The notes under the pieces are model-generated. The model worked only from the letters and a program-made list of their open reading frames with translations, was not told the origin of the DNA and did no database searches. Both the position numbers and the translations under genes were made by a program. A DNA stretch of 64,000 bases from contig CALXGR010000001.1 in assembly GCA_944387885.1 (NCBI GenBank), forward strand, positions 1 through 64,000, written 5' to 3'. Shown piece after piece: positions 20,605-30,812 of the stretch (positions are counted from its first letter, which is position 1; each line of letters opens with the position of its first letter). Source of the DNA: an uncultured Clostridia bacterium. GTDB taxonomy: Bacteria; Bacillota; Clostridia; Oscillospirales; Ruminococcaceae.

Positions 20605-22632
20605 TTATCTTCCTTTTCTTCCACGCTTGGGTTTGGGGGTTTCCCCTTCCTGAGTGGGGTTCTCCCCTCTCCGGAGCCGGTCTATCTGGTCCCGCAGGAA
20701 AGCCGCATGCTCGAATTCCAGCAGCTTGGCCGCCTGCTTCATTTCCCGGGTAAGCCGGTCAATCATCTGTTCCCGCTCCACCTTGCTCAGGCGGCGGCCT
20801 CCCTTAAGCTGGGCGTTGGCGTTTTTGTCGCTGATTTCCAGCCCTTCCCGGACCCCTTTTACAATGGTCTTGGGCACAATGCCGTTGGCCTGATTGTAGG
20901 CCATCTGGATTTCACGGCGGCGCTGGGTCTCCAGGATGGCCCGTTCCATGCTGGGAGTGACGGTGTCGCCATACATAATGACGGCGCCTTCCGCATTCCG
21001 GGCAGCCCGTCCGATGGTCTGCATCAGGCTGGTCTCGCTGCGGAGGAAGCCTTCCTTGTCTGCGTCCAGGATGGCTACCAGGCTGACTTCGGGCATATCC
21101 AGGCCCTCCCGCAGCAGGTTGATTCCCACCACCACATCGATGGCGCCCAGGCGGAGGTCCTTGATGATTTCCATCCGTTCAAAGGTGTCCACCTCATGGT
21201 GCATATACTTGGTTTTTACTCCCTGCTCGGTAAGGAACTCGGTCAGGTCCTCCGCCATCTTTTTGGTCAGGGTGGTGACCAGCACCCGCTGGCCTTTCTC
21301 CCGGCGGAGATTGATTTCTCCCAGCAGGTCCTCGATCTGGCCTTCCACCGGACGAACCGAGATTTCCGGGTCCAGAAGTCCGGTAGGCCGGATGATCTGC
21401 TGGGCAATGACGGCGCTCTGCTCCCGTTCATACTCTCCGGGGGTGGCGCTGACATATACGATTTGATTCAGCTTTTCCTGAACTTCCTCAAACTTGAGGG
21501 GACGGTTGTCAAAGGCAGAGGGAAGCCGGAACCCGAAATCCACCAGGGTCCTTTTCCGGGCATAGTCTCCCCCGTACATGGCATGAAGCTGGGGCAGCAT
21601 CACATGGCTCTCGTCCACAAAGAGGAGGAAGTCCTTGGGGAAATAATCCAGCAAGGTGGTGGGAGTACTCCCCGGGGCCCGGCCCGACAATACCGCTGAG
21701 TAGTTTTCGATTCCCTTGCAGATTCCCACTTCCTGGAGCATTTCCATATCATAGGAGGTGCGCTGGGCAATCCGCTGGGCCTCAATGAGCTTTCCTTCTG
21801 CGGTGAACTCTTTCACCCGCTGTTCCATCTCCTGCTGGATGGCCTGCAGGCCCGCTTTCATCTTTTCCGGGCTGACAATATAATGGCTGGCCGGGAAGAT
21901 GGCTACATGGCGGACCACATTCTTCTTTTCTCCGGTGAGAGGATTGAACTCCAGTATCCGGTCCACCTCGTCCCCGAAGAACTCCACCCGGATGGCCAGG
22001 TCGTTCATATAGGCCAGGTTGATGTCCACCACGTCCCCCTTTACCCGGAACTTATTCCGGACAAAGTTCACGTCGTTCCGCTCGTACTGGAGCCGGACCA
22101 GCCGCTGGCAAAGCTCCTCCCGGGAGAGGGCCATCCCCGGGCGAAGGCTGATGACCATGCTCCGGTAATCGATAGGGTCGCCCAGGCTGTAAATACAGCT
22201 GACACTGGCCACAATAATCACATCCCGCCGCTCGCTGAGGGCAGCAGTGGCAGAATGACGGAGCCGGTCAATCTCGTCATTGATGGCGCTGTCCTTCTCG
22301 ATGTAGGTATCAGTGGACGGAATATAGGCTTCCGGCTGGTAGTAGTCGTAGTAGGAGACAAAATACTCCACCGCATTGTCCGGGAAGAAATCCCGGAACT
22401 CGGTACAAAGCTGGGCAGCCAGGGTCTTGTTATGGGCCAGCACCAGGGTGGGGCGGTTGCACTGGGCAATGACATTGGCCATAAGGAAGGTCTTGCCGCA
22501 GCCGGTAACACCCTGGATGGTCTGGCTCCGGTTTCCCTCCCGGATGCTGGCCACGATTTTATCTACGGTATCTTTCTGAGGGGGAGTGATCCCAAAGGGT
22601 GCTTTCAGCTGAAAGGTTTCCTGTGCTTCCAT
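20605..22632 (-). CDS. uvrB: Excinuclease ABC subunit UvrB
   Basis: 675 residues. Helicase-like repair protein that loads on damage and recruits UvrC. Walker A is GVTGCGKTF (Ser of the usual GSGKT replaced by Cys), the strand-separating hairpin [15 protein letters not shown] is intact, the DEAD-like box reads VDESHV, motif [11 protein letters not shown], and the C-terminal UVR motif (about 618-655) binds UvrC. 14 bases after radC. Confidence 0.97.
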   Translation of the reverse strand: MEAQETFQLKAPFGITPPQKDTVDKIVASIREGNRSQTIQGVTGCGKTFLMANVIAQCNRPTLVLAHNKTLAAQLCTEFRDFFPDNAVEYFVSYYDYYQPEAYIPSTDTYIEKDSAINDEIDRLRHSATAALSERRDVIIVASVSCIYSLGDPIDYRSMVISLRPGMALSREELCQRLVRLQYERNDVNFVRNKFRVKGDVVDINLAYMNDLAIRVEFFGDEVDRILEFNPLTGEKKNVVRHVAIFPASHYIVSPEKMKAGLQAIQQEMEQRVKEFTAEGKLIEAQRIAQRTSYDMEMLQEVGICKGIENYSAVLSGRAPGSTPTTLLDYFPKDFLLFVDESHVMLPQLHAMYGGDYARKRTLVDFGFRLPSAFDNRPLKFEEVQEKLNQIVYVSATPGEYEREQSAVIAQQIIRPTGLLDPEISVRPVEGQIEDLLGEINLRREKGQRVLVTTLTKKMAEDLTEFLTEQGVKTKYMHHEVDTFERMEIIKDLRLGAIDVVVGINLLREGLDMPEVSLVAILDADKEGFLRSETSLMQTIGRAARNAEGAVIMYGDTVTPSMERAILETQRRREIQMAYNQANGIVPKTIVKGVREGLEISDKNANAQLKGGRRLSKVEREQMIDRLTREMKQAAKLLEFEHAAFLRDQIDRLRRGENPTQEGETPKPKRGRKGR

Positions 22633-22646
22633 GTTCCCTCCTGTTC

Positions 22647-23375
22647 TTATCTGTGCCGGGGATATTCCACCTCTCCCCGGAGCGGGTCATAAATAGGCAT
22701 ACACTGCCGCCTGGACATACTGGTAGCTTCTCCCTGAGCTACAACAATATGGTCCACCAGGTCGATTCCCAGCACCCCCAGTGCCTTCACCAGTTTGCCG
22801 GTGGTGACAATATCCTCCGGGGAAGGCAGGGGCAGTCCGGCAGGGTGATTGTGGGCCAGAATCACCGAAGTGCCTCCGGCCAGCAACACTGACTTGGCCA
22901 GTTTTCCGGCGGACACTTCCACACTGTTGGCCAGCCCCTGGCCCAGCTGTTCACACCGGAGCACTCCGTTTTTGTCATCCAGAATCACGGCATAAATCTG
23001 CTCTTCCTTGAGGCCCACAAAAAGAGGCTTTACATACTCCATGGCCTCTTCCTCAGTATTCAGGCGCTTGATCTGCCGGCGCTTTTCCATTTGGTAGTAC
23101 CGGGAGACCTGGAGCAGGCTGTGGAGGAACCGGGCGCTGGCCGGCCCCATCCCCTCTACCTGGGCCAGTTCCTCCGGAGAGGCTTCCAATACCTGGCAAA
23201 AGCCCCCGAACCGGGAGAGCAGCCGGTGGGCTATGGGGTTGGTATTCTGCCGCGGGATGGCAAAGAAGAGAAGGTATTCCAGCACTTCATGGGCAGGCAG
23301 GCTTTCCAGGCCGTATTCCTCCACCTTTTTCCGCATACGCTGGCGGTGGTTTTTGTGGATGTTTTCCTCCCCCAT
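22647..23375 (-). CDS. radC: RadC/JAB domain protein
   Basis: 242 residues. An N-terminal helix-hairpin-helix region ([12 protein letters not shown], about 70-81) precedes an MPN/JAMM domain with the metal motif [14 protein letters not shown] near 180-193. RadC's cellular role is unclear in spite of its name. Located upstream of uvrB-uvrA, in line with a DNA-repair context; GGAGG ribosome binding site. Confidence 0.92.
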   Translation of the reverse strand: MGEENIHKNHRQRMRKKVEEYGLESLPAHEVLEYLLFFAIPRQNTNPIAHRLLSRFGGFCQVLEASPEELAQVEGMGPASARFLHSLLQVSRYYQMEKRRQIKRLNTEEEAMEYVKPLFVGLKEEQIYAVILDDKNGVLRCEQLGQGLANSVEVSAGKLAKSVLLAGGTSVILAHNHPAGLPLPSPEDIVTTGKLVKALGVLGIDLVDHIVVAQGEATSMSRRQCMPIYDPLRGEVEYPRHR

Positions 23376-23402
23376 CCGGCTGTCCTCCTTCCCTTTTATA
23401 TT

Positions 23403-23430
23403 TTGACAAATTCGTTATTTATTATATACT
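23403..23430 (+). promoter_or_regulatory. Promoter of the RluA-family gene
   Basis: TTGACA (23403-23408) and TATACT (23425-23430), 16 bases apart, 25 bases before the GTG start, implying a very short leader. Confidence 0.75.
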
Positions 23431-23454
23431 AAAAGAATCCTAAAGAAAAGTGAT

Positions 23455-24420
23455 GTGATCAGGGGAATGAAAAATTTTGTGGCCGGTCCCAACGAAGAAG
23501 GAGTGCGCCTTTCCCGGTTTGTGGAAGGGGTCACCCATAATATGCCCAAAAGCCTGCTGTATAAAGCCTTCCGGAACAAGCGGGTCAAGGTAAACGGAAA
23601 AAAGCAGGACCCGGACTACCGTATTCATCAGGGGGACTTGCTGGAACTGTATATCAACGATGAGTTCTTCCCTGCCCAGCCCCAGAAAGCTCCCTCAAAA
23701 AAGCGGCAGCCCAAGGTCCAGGTGATTTGGGAGGATGAGAACATCGCCATCCTCTATAAGCCCACCCATCTTCTCTGTCACAGTGACCGCACCGGCGACC
23801 CCAACCTGGTGGACGCCTTCCGGGCTTATCTGGAAGAAAAAGGCGAATACGACCCCCACGCTCCCAGCCGGTTTGCCCCTGCCATCTGCAACCGTCTGGA
23901 CCGTGGCACCGAGGGATTGGTGGTAGCCGCCAAGAACTATCCCAGTCTCCGGGACATGAATGCCATCATCCAGCAGGACCTGCTGAACAAGACCTACCTT
24001 ACCATCACCTTTGGCTTTCCCCCGGAAGGACGGCACACCGCCTACCTCTGGCACAATGAAAAGACCAACAAGGTAACGGTTCGTAAACGCCCCGCCGAAG
24101 GGTACAAGGAAATCATCACCCAGGTAAAGATTGAGGAAAAGAAGGGTCCCTTTGCCCTCTGCCGGATCGGTCTTATCACCGGACGGACCCACCAGATTCG
24201 GGCTCACCTGGCTTACCTGAATGCCCCGGTGCTGGGGGACATCAAATATGGCAACCGGACCATCAATGAGAAGCTGAAACAGCGGACCCAGAATCTCTGC
24301 GCCGTCAAGATTGCCTTCAAGGAGATTCCTGAGGAGAACACCCTTCACTATCTCACCGGCCAGGTATTCAAGCTGCCCTCCCCCGCCATTCTGGAAAAAT
24401 TTCATCAGCTGGAAGGCTGA
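23455..24420 (+). CDS. RluA family rRNA pseudouridine synthase
   Basis: 321 residues from a GTG; an in-frame ATG at 23467 would have its purine run too close, so the start is uncertain by four residues. N-terminal S4-like RNA-binding domain (15-72), then the catalytic domain with Asp149 in NRLDRGTEGLVVAA and the TGRTHQIRAHL motif near 250. Converts specific uridines in 23S rRNA or tRNA to pseudouridine; target not predictable. Confidence 0.9.
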   Translation: MIRGMKNFVAGPNEEGVRLSRFVEGVTHNMPKSLLYKAFRNKRVKVNGKKQDPDYRIHQGDLLELYINDEFFPAQPQKAPSKKRQPKVQVIWEDENIAILYKPTHLLCHSDRTGDPNLVDAFRAYLEEKGEYDPHAPSRFAPAICNRLDRGTEGLVVAAKNYPSLRDMNAIIQQDLLNKTYLTITFGFPPEGRHTAYLWHNEKTNKVTVRKRPAEGYKEIITQVKIEEKKGPFALCRIGLITGRTHQIRAHLAYLNAPVLGDIKYGNRTINEKLKQRTQNLCAVKIAFKEIPEENTLHYLTGQVFKLPSPAILEKFHQLEG

Positions 24421-24436
24421 TTCCCTTCCACCGCTT

Positions 24437-24474
24437 TGCAGCCCCGAAAAGTTTTTTCAGGGCTGCATTTTTTG
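24437..24474 (+). terminator. Terminator of the RluA-family gene
   Basis: TGCAGCCC (24437-24444) pairs with GGGCTGCA (24460-24467), with inner GAAAA/TTTTC pairing, followed by T6. Confidence 0.88.
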
Positions 24475-24532
24475 TTGACAACTATATCGACTTCCGTTAT
24501 ACTAGAGATACGATATATCGGTTCTCGATATA
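24475..24532 (+). promoter_or_regulatory. PadR operon promoter and operator
   Basis: TTGACA (24475-24480) and TATACT (24498-24503) are 17 bases apart. Around the start point lie CGATATATCG (24511-24520, a perfect palindrome) and an outer inverted repeat TATATCGA (24483-24490) / TCGATATA (24525-24532). All share the ATATCGA word, as expected for PadR autoregulation. Confidence 0.8.
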
Positions 24533-24553
24533 AAATCAGAAAGGGGGAATCCC

Positions 24554-24874
24554 ATGGGCGAAAATCTTGTGTTGACTGAATCCACCTATTATATTCTTTT
24601 GTCTCTCTACACTCCCCAGCATGGGTACGGCATTATGCAGCAGGCCCAGCAACTTTCCGGCGGTCGGGTCCGGCTGGCTCCCGGCACTTTGTACGGCGCA
24701 CTCAGCGCCCTCTGTGACAAGGGTTGGATAAAGCCTTTGCCGCTTTCCCGGGAAAGCCGGAAAAAGGAGTATCAGCTTACCAGCCAGGGGCTGTTGGTCC
24801 TGAAACAGGAGCTGGCCCGGCTGCGGCAGCTGGTAGAGAACGGAGAGGCCATTCTGAAGGAGGAACAGGTATGA
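24554..24874 (+). CDS. PadR family transcriptional regulator
   Basis: 106 residues. Winged helix with the PadR layout: YYILLSLYTPQHGYGIMQ, then the wing around RVRLAPGTLYGALSALCDKGWI, and a C-terminal dimerisation helix (about 85-106). AGGGGG site upstream. Overlaps the next gene by ATGA. Probably represses its own two-gene operon through the ATATCGA repeats over the promoter. Confidence 0.92.
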   Translation: MGENLVLTESTYYILLSLYTPQHGYGIMQQAQQLSGGRVRLAPGTLYGALSALCDKGWIKPLPLSRESRKKEYQLTSQGLLVLKQELARLRQLVENGEAILKEEQV

Positions 24875-25377
24875 ACGAGCACAAAAAAATCTTCCGTTGG
24901 TTCTGGGTCTGGAACTTTGACAAGGAGGAGCAGTGGCTTAACTCCATGGCTCAGGAGGGCTGGGCTTTGAATCATGTGGGGCTTTTTCTCTATGATTTTG
25001 TACCCTGCGCTCCGGGGGAATATACCATCCGGCTGGAAATGAGAAACCCTGCCCCGGAGTATCTGGAACTGATGGCCGAAAGCGGGGCGGAATATGTGGG
25101 GCGATTTACTCAATGGCTCTACTTCCGTAAACGGGCTGACCAGGGAGAGTTTGACCTTTATTCCGATCTGGATTCCCGGATGACCCATCTGCAAAAAGTG
25201 GGACGGCTGCTGGTGTTGATTGGGTGCCTTAACCTTTGCATCGGGTTGATCAACACCCTGAACACTTTCTCTTTCGGCTGGATCAATCTTGCCCTGGCCT
25301 CGGTCCTCTTTTACGGACTGGGCCGGATTCACGGAAAAATGGATGCTTTAAAAGAGAAACGGCTTCTTATAGAGTAA
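24871..25377 (+). CDS. DUF2812 membrane protein
   Basis: 168 residues. The N-terminal cytoplasmic domain starts FRWFWVWNFDKEEQWLN, the signature region of DUF2812, and two membrane helices follow (about 112-150). DUF2812 genes are commonly partnered with PadR regulators; the function is not known. Translationally coupled to the PadR gene. Confidence 0.88.
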   Translation: MNEHKKIFRWFWVWNFDKEEQWLNSMAQEGWALNHVGLFLYDFVPCAPGEYTIRLEMRNPAPEYLELMAESGAEYVGRFTQWLYFRKRADQGEFDLYSDLDSRMTHLQKVGRLLVLIGCLNLCIGLINTLNTFSFGWINLALASVLFYGLGRIHGKMDALKEKRLLIE

Positions 25378-25380
25378 GGA

Positions 25381-25417
25381 AAAGCGCAGAGAGAAACTTC
25401 TCTCTGCGCTTTTTTTA
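25381..25417. terminator. Bidirectional terminator
   Basis: AAAAGCGCAGAGAGAA paired with TTCTCTCTGCGCTTTT and a T7 run, between the DUF2812 gene and the end of polC. Confidence 0.92.
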
Positions 25418-25422
25418 ATGAA

Positions 25423-28400
25423 TCACAGGCTGAACAGGTCCACCTGGTTGGTAGCGGGCAGGTTGCCCAGAGCCCCCACGCTCCGCAGGGTCTCCATGAC
25501 CGACCCGGACACGCCGCAGGCAGTTTGCAGTTCGTCAATGGAGAGATACTCCTGTCCGTGGAGGGTAGCATCCTCCAGCGCCTGGGCAGCGGTATCACCC
25601 ACTCCCCTCAGGCTGTTGAAGGGCAGCCGGACTTTTCCGTCCTCCACCACATACTTGGTGGCATGGCTCTTCCCCAGCTGGATGGGGAGGAACTGATATC
25701 CCCGCTGGAGCATTTCGTTTTCCAGCTGAAGGCTGACCAGGATATCTTCGTCCTTGGCGTTCTTTTCCTCCCGCAGACGGGCGGTAACTTCCTTGATATG
25801 CTGCTTGGCCACAGCCTTGCCCCCGATGGCGGCCTCATAGTCAATATCCGAGCCCCGGACAGTAAAATAAACCGCATAGAATTCCGGGGGATGGTACACC
25901 TTGAACCACATGAGCCGGATGGCAGCAATCAGGTAAGCCACGGCGTGGGCCTTGGGGAACATATATTTGATTTTCCGGCAGGAATCCATATACCAGTCAG
26001 GTACCCCGTGGGCCTTCATAGCCTCCTCCCCTCCCGGGGGGAAGCCGTTCTTGGCCACCTTGCCCTTACGGGTAAGCTCCATAATATCAAAGGCCAACTT
26101 GGGTTCCAGGCCCTTGTGGAGCAGGTAGGTCATAATACTGTCACGGCAGCCGATCACCTCGGAAATGGTGCAAGTTTTTTCCTTAATCAGGTCCTGGGCG
26201 TTGCCGGTCCAAACGTCGGTGCCATGGGACAGTCCGGAAATCTGAATCAGGTCGCTGAAACTCTTGGGCTGGGCTTCCAGCAGCATCTGGCGGACAAAGT
26301 TGGTGCCCAGTTCCGGGATTCCGAAGGTACCGGTTTTACTGTCGATCTGTTCCTCGGTCACTCCCAGGGATTTGGGGCTGATCAGAAGATTGATCACATC
26401 CGGGTCATTCATGGGCACCTGGTCCATGGAGATACCGGTCATTTCCTCAAAGTACTTGTACATGGTGGGCACATCATGGCCCAGCTCGTCCAGCTTGAGG
26501 AGGGTGTCGTGAAGGTACTTGAATTCGAAGTGGGTGGTGTATACCCCCTTTTCTTTATCGTCTGCCGGGTGCTGGATGGGGCAGAAATCGTAGATTTCGC
26601 TGGTATCGGGAACGACCACCATGCCGCCGGGATGCTGACCGGTGGTCCGCTTGACTCCGGTACATCCCACCGACAGCCGGTTTTCCTCTGCCCGGTTGAC
26701 GATTTTTCCCCGTTCCTCCAGGTATTTCCGCACATAGCCGAAAGCGGTCTTATCCTGAAGTCCGGATACAGTCCCCGCCTTAAACACATTCTCCTGTCCG
26801 AAGAGGGTCTCGGTGTACCGGTGGACCAGGCTCTGACATTCGCCGCTGAAGTTCAGGTCGATATCAGGTTCCTTGTCTCCGTAGAATCCCAGGAAGGTTT
26901 CAAAGGGGATGTCGTGGCCTTCCACCTTCATCTTATGGCCGCAGACGGGGCAGTCTCGGTCAGGCAGGTCAAAGCCGTCCGCCACACTGCCGTCCTGAAT
27001 CCATTCATTGAAATGGCAGTTCTCACAGATATAGTGGGGCTGCATGCTGTTTACTTCTGAGATACCCGAGAAGTGAGCCACAGCGGAGGAGCCTACCGAA
27101 CCACGGCTGCCCACCTGGTAGCCCAGCCGGTTGGACTCGGCCACCAGTTTAACGGCGATAACATACAGAACCGCATATCCGTGGCCGCAGATGGAGTTCA
27201 GTTCCTTTTTCAGCCGGTCCTCCAGAATCTGGGGCACCGGGTCTCCGTATTCCTTCTTGGCCCGGGTCCAGGTATCGCTGCACAGCTCCTCCACTGCGCC
27301 GGGCAGGCTGGGAGGATAGGTTCCCTTGGGGATGGCCCGCACCGTGTTATCAATGGTGGCGGCAATCTTGTTGGGGTTGGTGACTACAATTTCATAGGCC
27401 TTTTCCGGGGGAAGGTAACTGAACTGAGCCAGCATATCCTGGGTGGTGCGGTAGAAAAGGGGCGCCTGGTTGTCGGCATCCTTGAAGCCGTTTCCGGCCT
27501 GGAGCACTGCCCGGTAGATGGCATCCTCCGGCTCGGTAAAGTGAACGTCACCGGTGGCCACCACCGGTTTATGAAGAATCTCCCCCAGTTCAATGACCTT
27601 CCGGTTGAAGTCCATGATTCCTTCCAGGTTTTTCACCGTGTCATTCCGGACCATGTACTCGTTGTTTCCCAGGGGCTGAACTTCCAGGTAATCGTAGTAA
27701 TCTGCGATTCGTTTCAGTTCTTCCATGTTCCGGCCCTGGACAATAGCCCTGTAAAGTTCGCCCGCTTCACAGGCAGAGCCCAGAATCAAACCTTCCCGGT
27801 ATTCATTAAGAACACTCCGGGGCACCCGGGGCTTTTTAAAGAAGTAGTCGGTATGAGCCTTGCTGACGATTTTGTACAGGTTTTTCAGGCCGATCTGGTT
27901 TTTTACCAGAACGATCAGGTGGAAATACTTCTTTTTCAGCACCTCCCGGTTTCCGCCCAGGCCGGTGTTGATCTCCTCCACCCTTTTGATTCCCCGGCTT
28001 CGCAGGTCCGCCAGAAGTTTCAGGAAAATCCGTCCCAGAGCCATGGAGTCATCCACAGCCCGGTGATGGTTGAAGGGTTCGATTTCCAGATAGTTGTTGA
28101 TGGTGTCCAGCTTATAGTTGTGGAGTCCCGGGAGAAGGGCCTGGGCCAGGGGCAGAGTATCCAGGTAGGAGTTTTCAAACTCAATGCCTGCTTTCTTGGC
28201 CGTCTGGTGGATAAACCGCATATCAAAACCATGGGCGTTGTGGGCCACCAGAACGCTGTCCCCACAGAACTCCTTGAAGCTGCGGATGGCCTCCTCCTGA
28301 GAGGGAGCATCCGCCACCATACTGTCGTTGATTCCGGTAAGCTGGACGATTTTTTCCGGGATGGGCTTGCCGGGATTTACAAAGGTGGAGAAGGTATCGG

Positions 28401-29721
28401 TCATCTGGCCGTTCTCCACAACTACAGCGCCAATCTCGGTGAGAGTCTCGTTGTTGGGGTCCAGGCCGGTGGTCTCGGTGTCAAAGATGACAAACCGTTC
28501 CTTCAACTCCCCTTTTGCCTTCCCGTACACAATGGGAATCATATCATCCACAAAGTAGATTTCGCAGCCGTAAATCAGCTTGAAATCCGGGTCATTGCGG
28601 CGGATATCATCGGTGGCCAGCATGGCTTCCGGGTATCCCTGGCAGACACCATGGTCCGTAATGGCGATGGCCCGGTGTCCCATTTTGTGGGCCAGCCGGA
28701 CAATGCCGCCCGGGTCACAGAAGCCGTCCATGCTGGACAGCTTGGTATGAAGGTGAAGTTCGCACCGTTTTTCCGGCTGGGTATCGGTCCGCTTTTTCCG
28801 TTCCACCTTCAACACGTCATAGGGATAGATGACAAAGTCATGCTCGTATTTGTCGTAGGTGCAGTTTCCCCGGACCACCAGGGTCTCCCCGTTCTTGATC
28901 TGCCCCCAGCGGTTATACTGTTCCTCGTCGTCCCGGTTCATGACTTTCAGGTTGATGGAACCACGATAGTCGGTAATGGAGATGGTCCGGCTCTTGTTGA
29001 AGTTGCCCTTTTCCTCGCTGGCAAAGACTTCGCCCCAGACGGTAATTTTGCCGCCGTCCCCCAAATCGTTGAGGGGGGTGATTTCGCTGGGCTGGAAAAA
29101 CCGGCCTGCAAAGAGAACCGCAGGCTTGTCCTCCAACGCCAGCCCCGCAATGGAGATGCGGGGGCCTTCTGCCGGGGAGGGGGTAAACTTGACCGGGGCC
29201 ATCTTCCGTTCCATCCGGATTTTGGCTTTCTGGGCAGACTGGTTCTGGTCCACCTGAATCTCTACCTGGTAGGTGCCGCCAGTCCGTTCCCGAATCAGTT
29301 CCGAAAGGATACGGGGACATTCAATGTCTTCCAGGAACCGTTTACCCACTGCGGAATGAAGGGTGACTTTCTGGGTTTCCCGGTCCACCTCCACCCCATC
29401 CGGGGCCAGAAATCCGTTGATGGGCAGCTGGGTCTTTTTCAGTTCCTGCAGCATTCCCCACACAGCGTCTGCATCCAGCTGGTCGGCCCGGAAATAGTTC
29501 CGAATCTCCACCTTGGTGCCTGCAAACTCTGCCTGAGATACAGACAGGGCAAAACGCTCGCACAGTGCCTCCTGCAAAGGGGAGGCACTGCACAAGCTGA
29601 TTTCGATGGTATTGTCCCGCCGATGGCGGACCACCTTGTCCACCAACACATTGCCAAAGGCGGCCCGGAAATCCGGGTCGCCTGCAAATTGAGGGAATAT
29701 GTCCGTTACCAAAAATGCCAC
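25423..29721 (-). CDS. polC: DNA polymerase III alpha subunit, PolC type
   Basis: 1432 residues, close to the 1437 of Bacillus subtilis. Replicative polymerase with built-in proofreading. Order: N-terminal domain, OB fold (about 235-320), PHP part (CELHLHTKLSSMD), DEDD exonuclease (FVIFDTETTGLD), second PHP part, zinc finger (CENC...CPVCGHK), catalytic palm with PDIDLNF, and the C-terminal duplex-binding domain. Start is GTG with AAAGGAC upstream. Last gene of the pyrH-to-polC cluster, 20 bases after ispG. Confidence 0.98.
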   Translation of the reverse strand: MAFLVTDIFPQFAGDPDFRAAFGNVLVDKVVRHRRDNTIEISLCSASPLQEALCERFALSVSQAEFAGTKVEIRNYFRADQLDADAVWGMLQELKKTQLPINGFLAPDGVEVDRETQKVTLHSAVGKRFLEDIECPRILSELIRERTGGTYQVEIQVDQNQSAQKAKIRMERKMAPVKFTPSPAEGPRISIAGLALEDKPAVLFAGRFFQPSEITPLNDLGDGGKITVWGEVFASEEKGNFNKSRTISITDYRGSINLKVMNRDDEEQYNRWGQIKNGETLVVRGNCTYDKYEHDFVIYPYDVLKVERKKRTDTQPEKRCELHLHTKLSSMDGFCDPGGIVRLAHKMGHRAIAITDHGVCQGYPEAMLATDDIRRNDPDFKLIYGCEIYFVDDMIPIVYGKAKGELKERFVIFDTETTGLDPNNETLTEIGAVVVENGQMTDTFSTFVNPGKPIPEKIVQLTGINDSMVADAPSQEEAIRSFKEFCGDSVLVAHNAHGFDMRFIHQTAKKAGIEFENSYLDTLPLAQALLPGLHNYKLDTINNYLEIEPFNHHRAVDDSMALGRIFLKLLADLRSRGIKRVEEINTGLGGNREVLKKKYFHLIVLVKNQIGLKNLYKIVSKAHTDYFFKKPRVPRSVLNEYREGLILGSACEAGELYRAIVQGRNMEELKRIADYYDYLEVQPLGNNEYMVRNDTVKNLEGIMDFNRKVIELGEILHKPVVATGDVHFTEPEDAIYRAVLQAGNGFKDADNQAPLFYRTTQDMLAQFSYLPPEKAYEIVVTNPNKIAATIDNTVRAIPKGTYPPSLPGAVEELCSDTWTRAKKEYGDPVPQILEDRLKKELNSICGHGYAVLYVIAVKLVAESNRLGYQVGSRGSVGSSAVAHFSGISEVNSMQPHYICENCHFNEWIQDGSVADGFDLPDRDCPVCGHKMKVEGHDIPFETFLGFYGDKEPDIDLNFSGECQSLVHRYTETLFGQENVFKAGTVSGLQDKTAFGYVRKYLEERGKIVNRAEENRLSVGCTGVKRTTGQHPGGMVVVPDTSEIYDFCPIQHPADDKEKGVYTTHFEFKYLHDTLLKLDELGHDVPTMYKYFEEMTGISMDQVPMNDPDVINLLISPKSLGVTEEQIDSKTGTFGIPELGTNFVRQMLLEAQPKSFSDLIQISGLSHGTDVWTGNAQDLIKEKTCTISEVIGCRDSIMTYLLHKGLEPKLAFDIMELTRKGKVAKNGFPPGGEEAMKAHGVPDWYMDSCRKIKYMFPKAHAVAYLIAAIRLMWFKVYHPPEFYAVYFTVRGSDIDYEAAIGGKAVAKQHIKEVTARLREEKNAKDEDILVSLQLENEMLQRGYQFLPIQLGKSHATKYVVEDGKVRLPFNSLRGVGDTAAQALEDATLHGQEYLSIDELQTACGVSGSVMETLRSVGALGNLPATNQVDLFSL

Positions 29722-29740
29722 TGACTTTGTCCTTTACTGT

Positions 29741-30784
29741 TTACAGTTTATAAATTTCATCTACCAGCTGGCCAACGATATCGCCCCGGAGCATCCGAAT
29801 CTTCTCGCCCCGGATGAAAAGGAGCGCCTCGTTGATGCCGCCGGCAATGCCGATATCTGCTTCCCGGGCTTCTCCGGGACCGTTGACCACGCAGCCCATG
29901 ACGGCCACCTTGATGGGCTTTTTGTATTCCTTCAGTCGCTGTTCCACTTCCTGGGCAATCTGTGCCACCGGGATATTGGTCCGGCCGCAGGTGGGACAGC
30001 TGATGATTTCAGGGCCTTCCACTGCAAAGCCTGCCGCCCGGAGGATGTCGAAGCCTGTTTCCACTTCCTTTTCCGGTTCATCGGTAAGGGAGACCCGGAG
30101 GGTATCCCCGATTCCTTCCATAAGAAGACCGCCGATTCCCATGCCGGACTTGATCAGGCCCATCCGGTATGTACCGGCCTCGGTAACACCAATATGGAGG
30201 GGGTAATCACACTCTTCACTGAGAAGCCGGTAAGCCTCCATCATCCGGGGCACATTGCTGGACTTGATGGAGATGACAATATTATTGAAATCGTGCTTTT
30301 CCAAAAGCCGTACATGGCCCATGGCACTCTCCACCAGGGCCTGGGGAACGGGAGCTCCGTACTTGGCCAGAATTTCCTTTTCCAGGCTGCCTGCATTTAC
30401 GCCGATCCGGATGGGAATGTTCTTCTGGTTGCAGATGTCCGCCACCTGCTTGACCCGGTCATCGTCCCCGATGTTGCCCGGGTTGATACGGATTTTATCC
30501 ACCCCGGCCTGGGCGCAGGCAATAGCGGCCCGGTAATCAAAATGAATATCGGCCACCACCGGAATATCTACCGCATTCTTTACCGCTTCGATGGTCTTTA
30601 CATCCTCGGGGGTGGGACAGGTGACCCGGACGATCTGGCACCCGGCCTGAGCCACCCGGATGGCCTGCTCCACATTTCCCTGAATATCCTTGACCGGCTT
30701 ATTCAGCATGGTCTGGACAGCCACCGGGTTGGTTCCCCCAATGGTGATGTTTCCGATTTTAACTTCGCGTTTCAGTTTTCGCAT
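29741..30784 (-). CDS. ispG: 4-hydroxy-3-methylbut-2-enyl diphosphate synthase
   Basis: 347 residues. MEP-pathway enzyme with a 4Fe-4S cluster; ligands are in SCPTCGR (two Cys) and MGCVVNGPGEA (third Cys) with a following glutamate. TIM-barrel part starts KIGNITIGGTNPVAVQTM. Together with dxr two genes upstream it supplies isoprenoid precursors, used by uppS in the same cluster. Confidence 0.97.
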   Translation of the reverse strand: MRKLKREVKIGNITIGGTNPVAVQTMLNKPVKDIQGNVEQAIRVAQAGCQIVRVTCPTPEDVKTIEAVKNAVDIPVVADIHFDYRAAIACAQAGVDKIRINPGNIGDDDRVKQVADICNQKNIPIRIGVNAGSLEKEILAKYGAPVPQALVESAMGHVRLLEKHDFNNIVISIKSSNVPRMMEAYRLLSEECDYPLHIGVTEAGTYRMGLIKSGMGIGGLLMEGIGDTLRVSLTDEPEKEVETGFDILRAAGFAVEGPEIISCPTCGRTNIPVAQIAQEVEQRLKEYKKPIKVAVMGCVVNGPGEAREADIGIAGGINEALLFIRGEKIRMLRGDIVGQLVDEIYKL

Positions 30785-30812
30785 GGGAGAAATCCTTTCT
30801 CTCCTCCCCTAC

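Noticed and set aside
17823..20753. Long plus-strand frame opposite uvrA
   Set aside because: Antisense shadow of a clearly coding uvrA; no motif or translation signal.
27073..29724. Long plus-strand frame opposite polC
   Set aside because: Antisense shadow of polC; no independent support.
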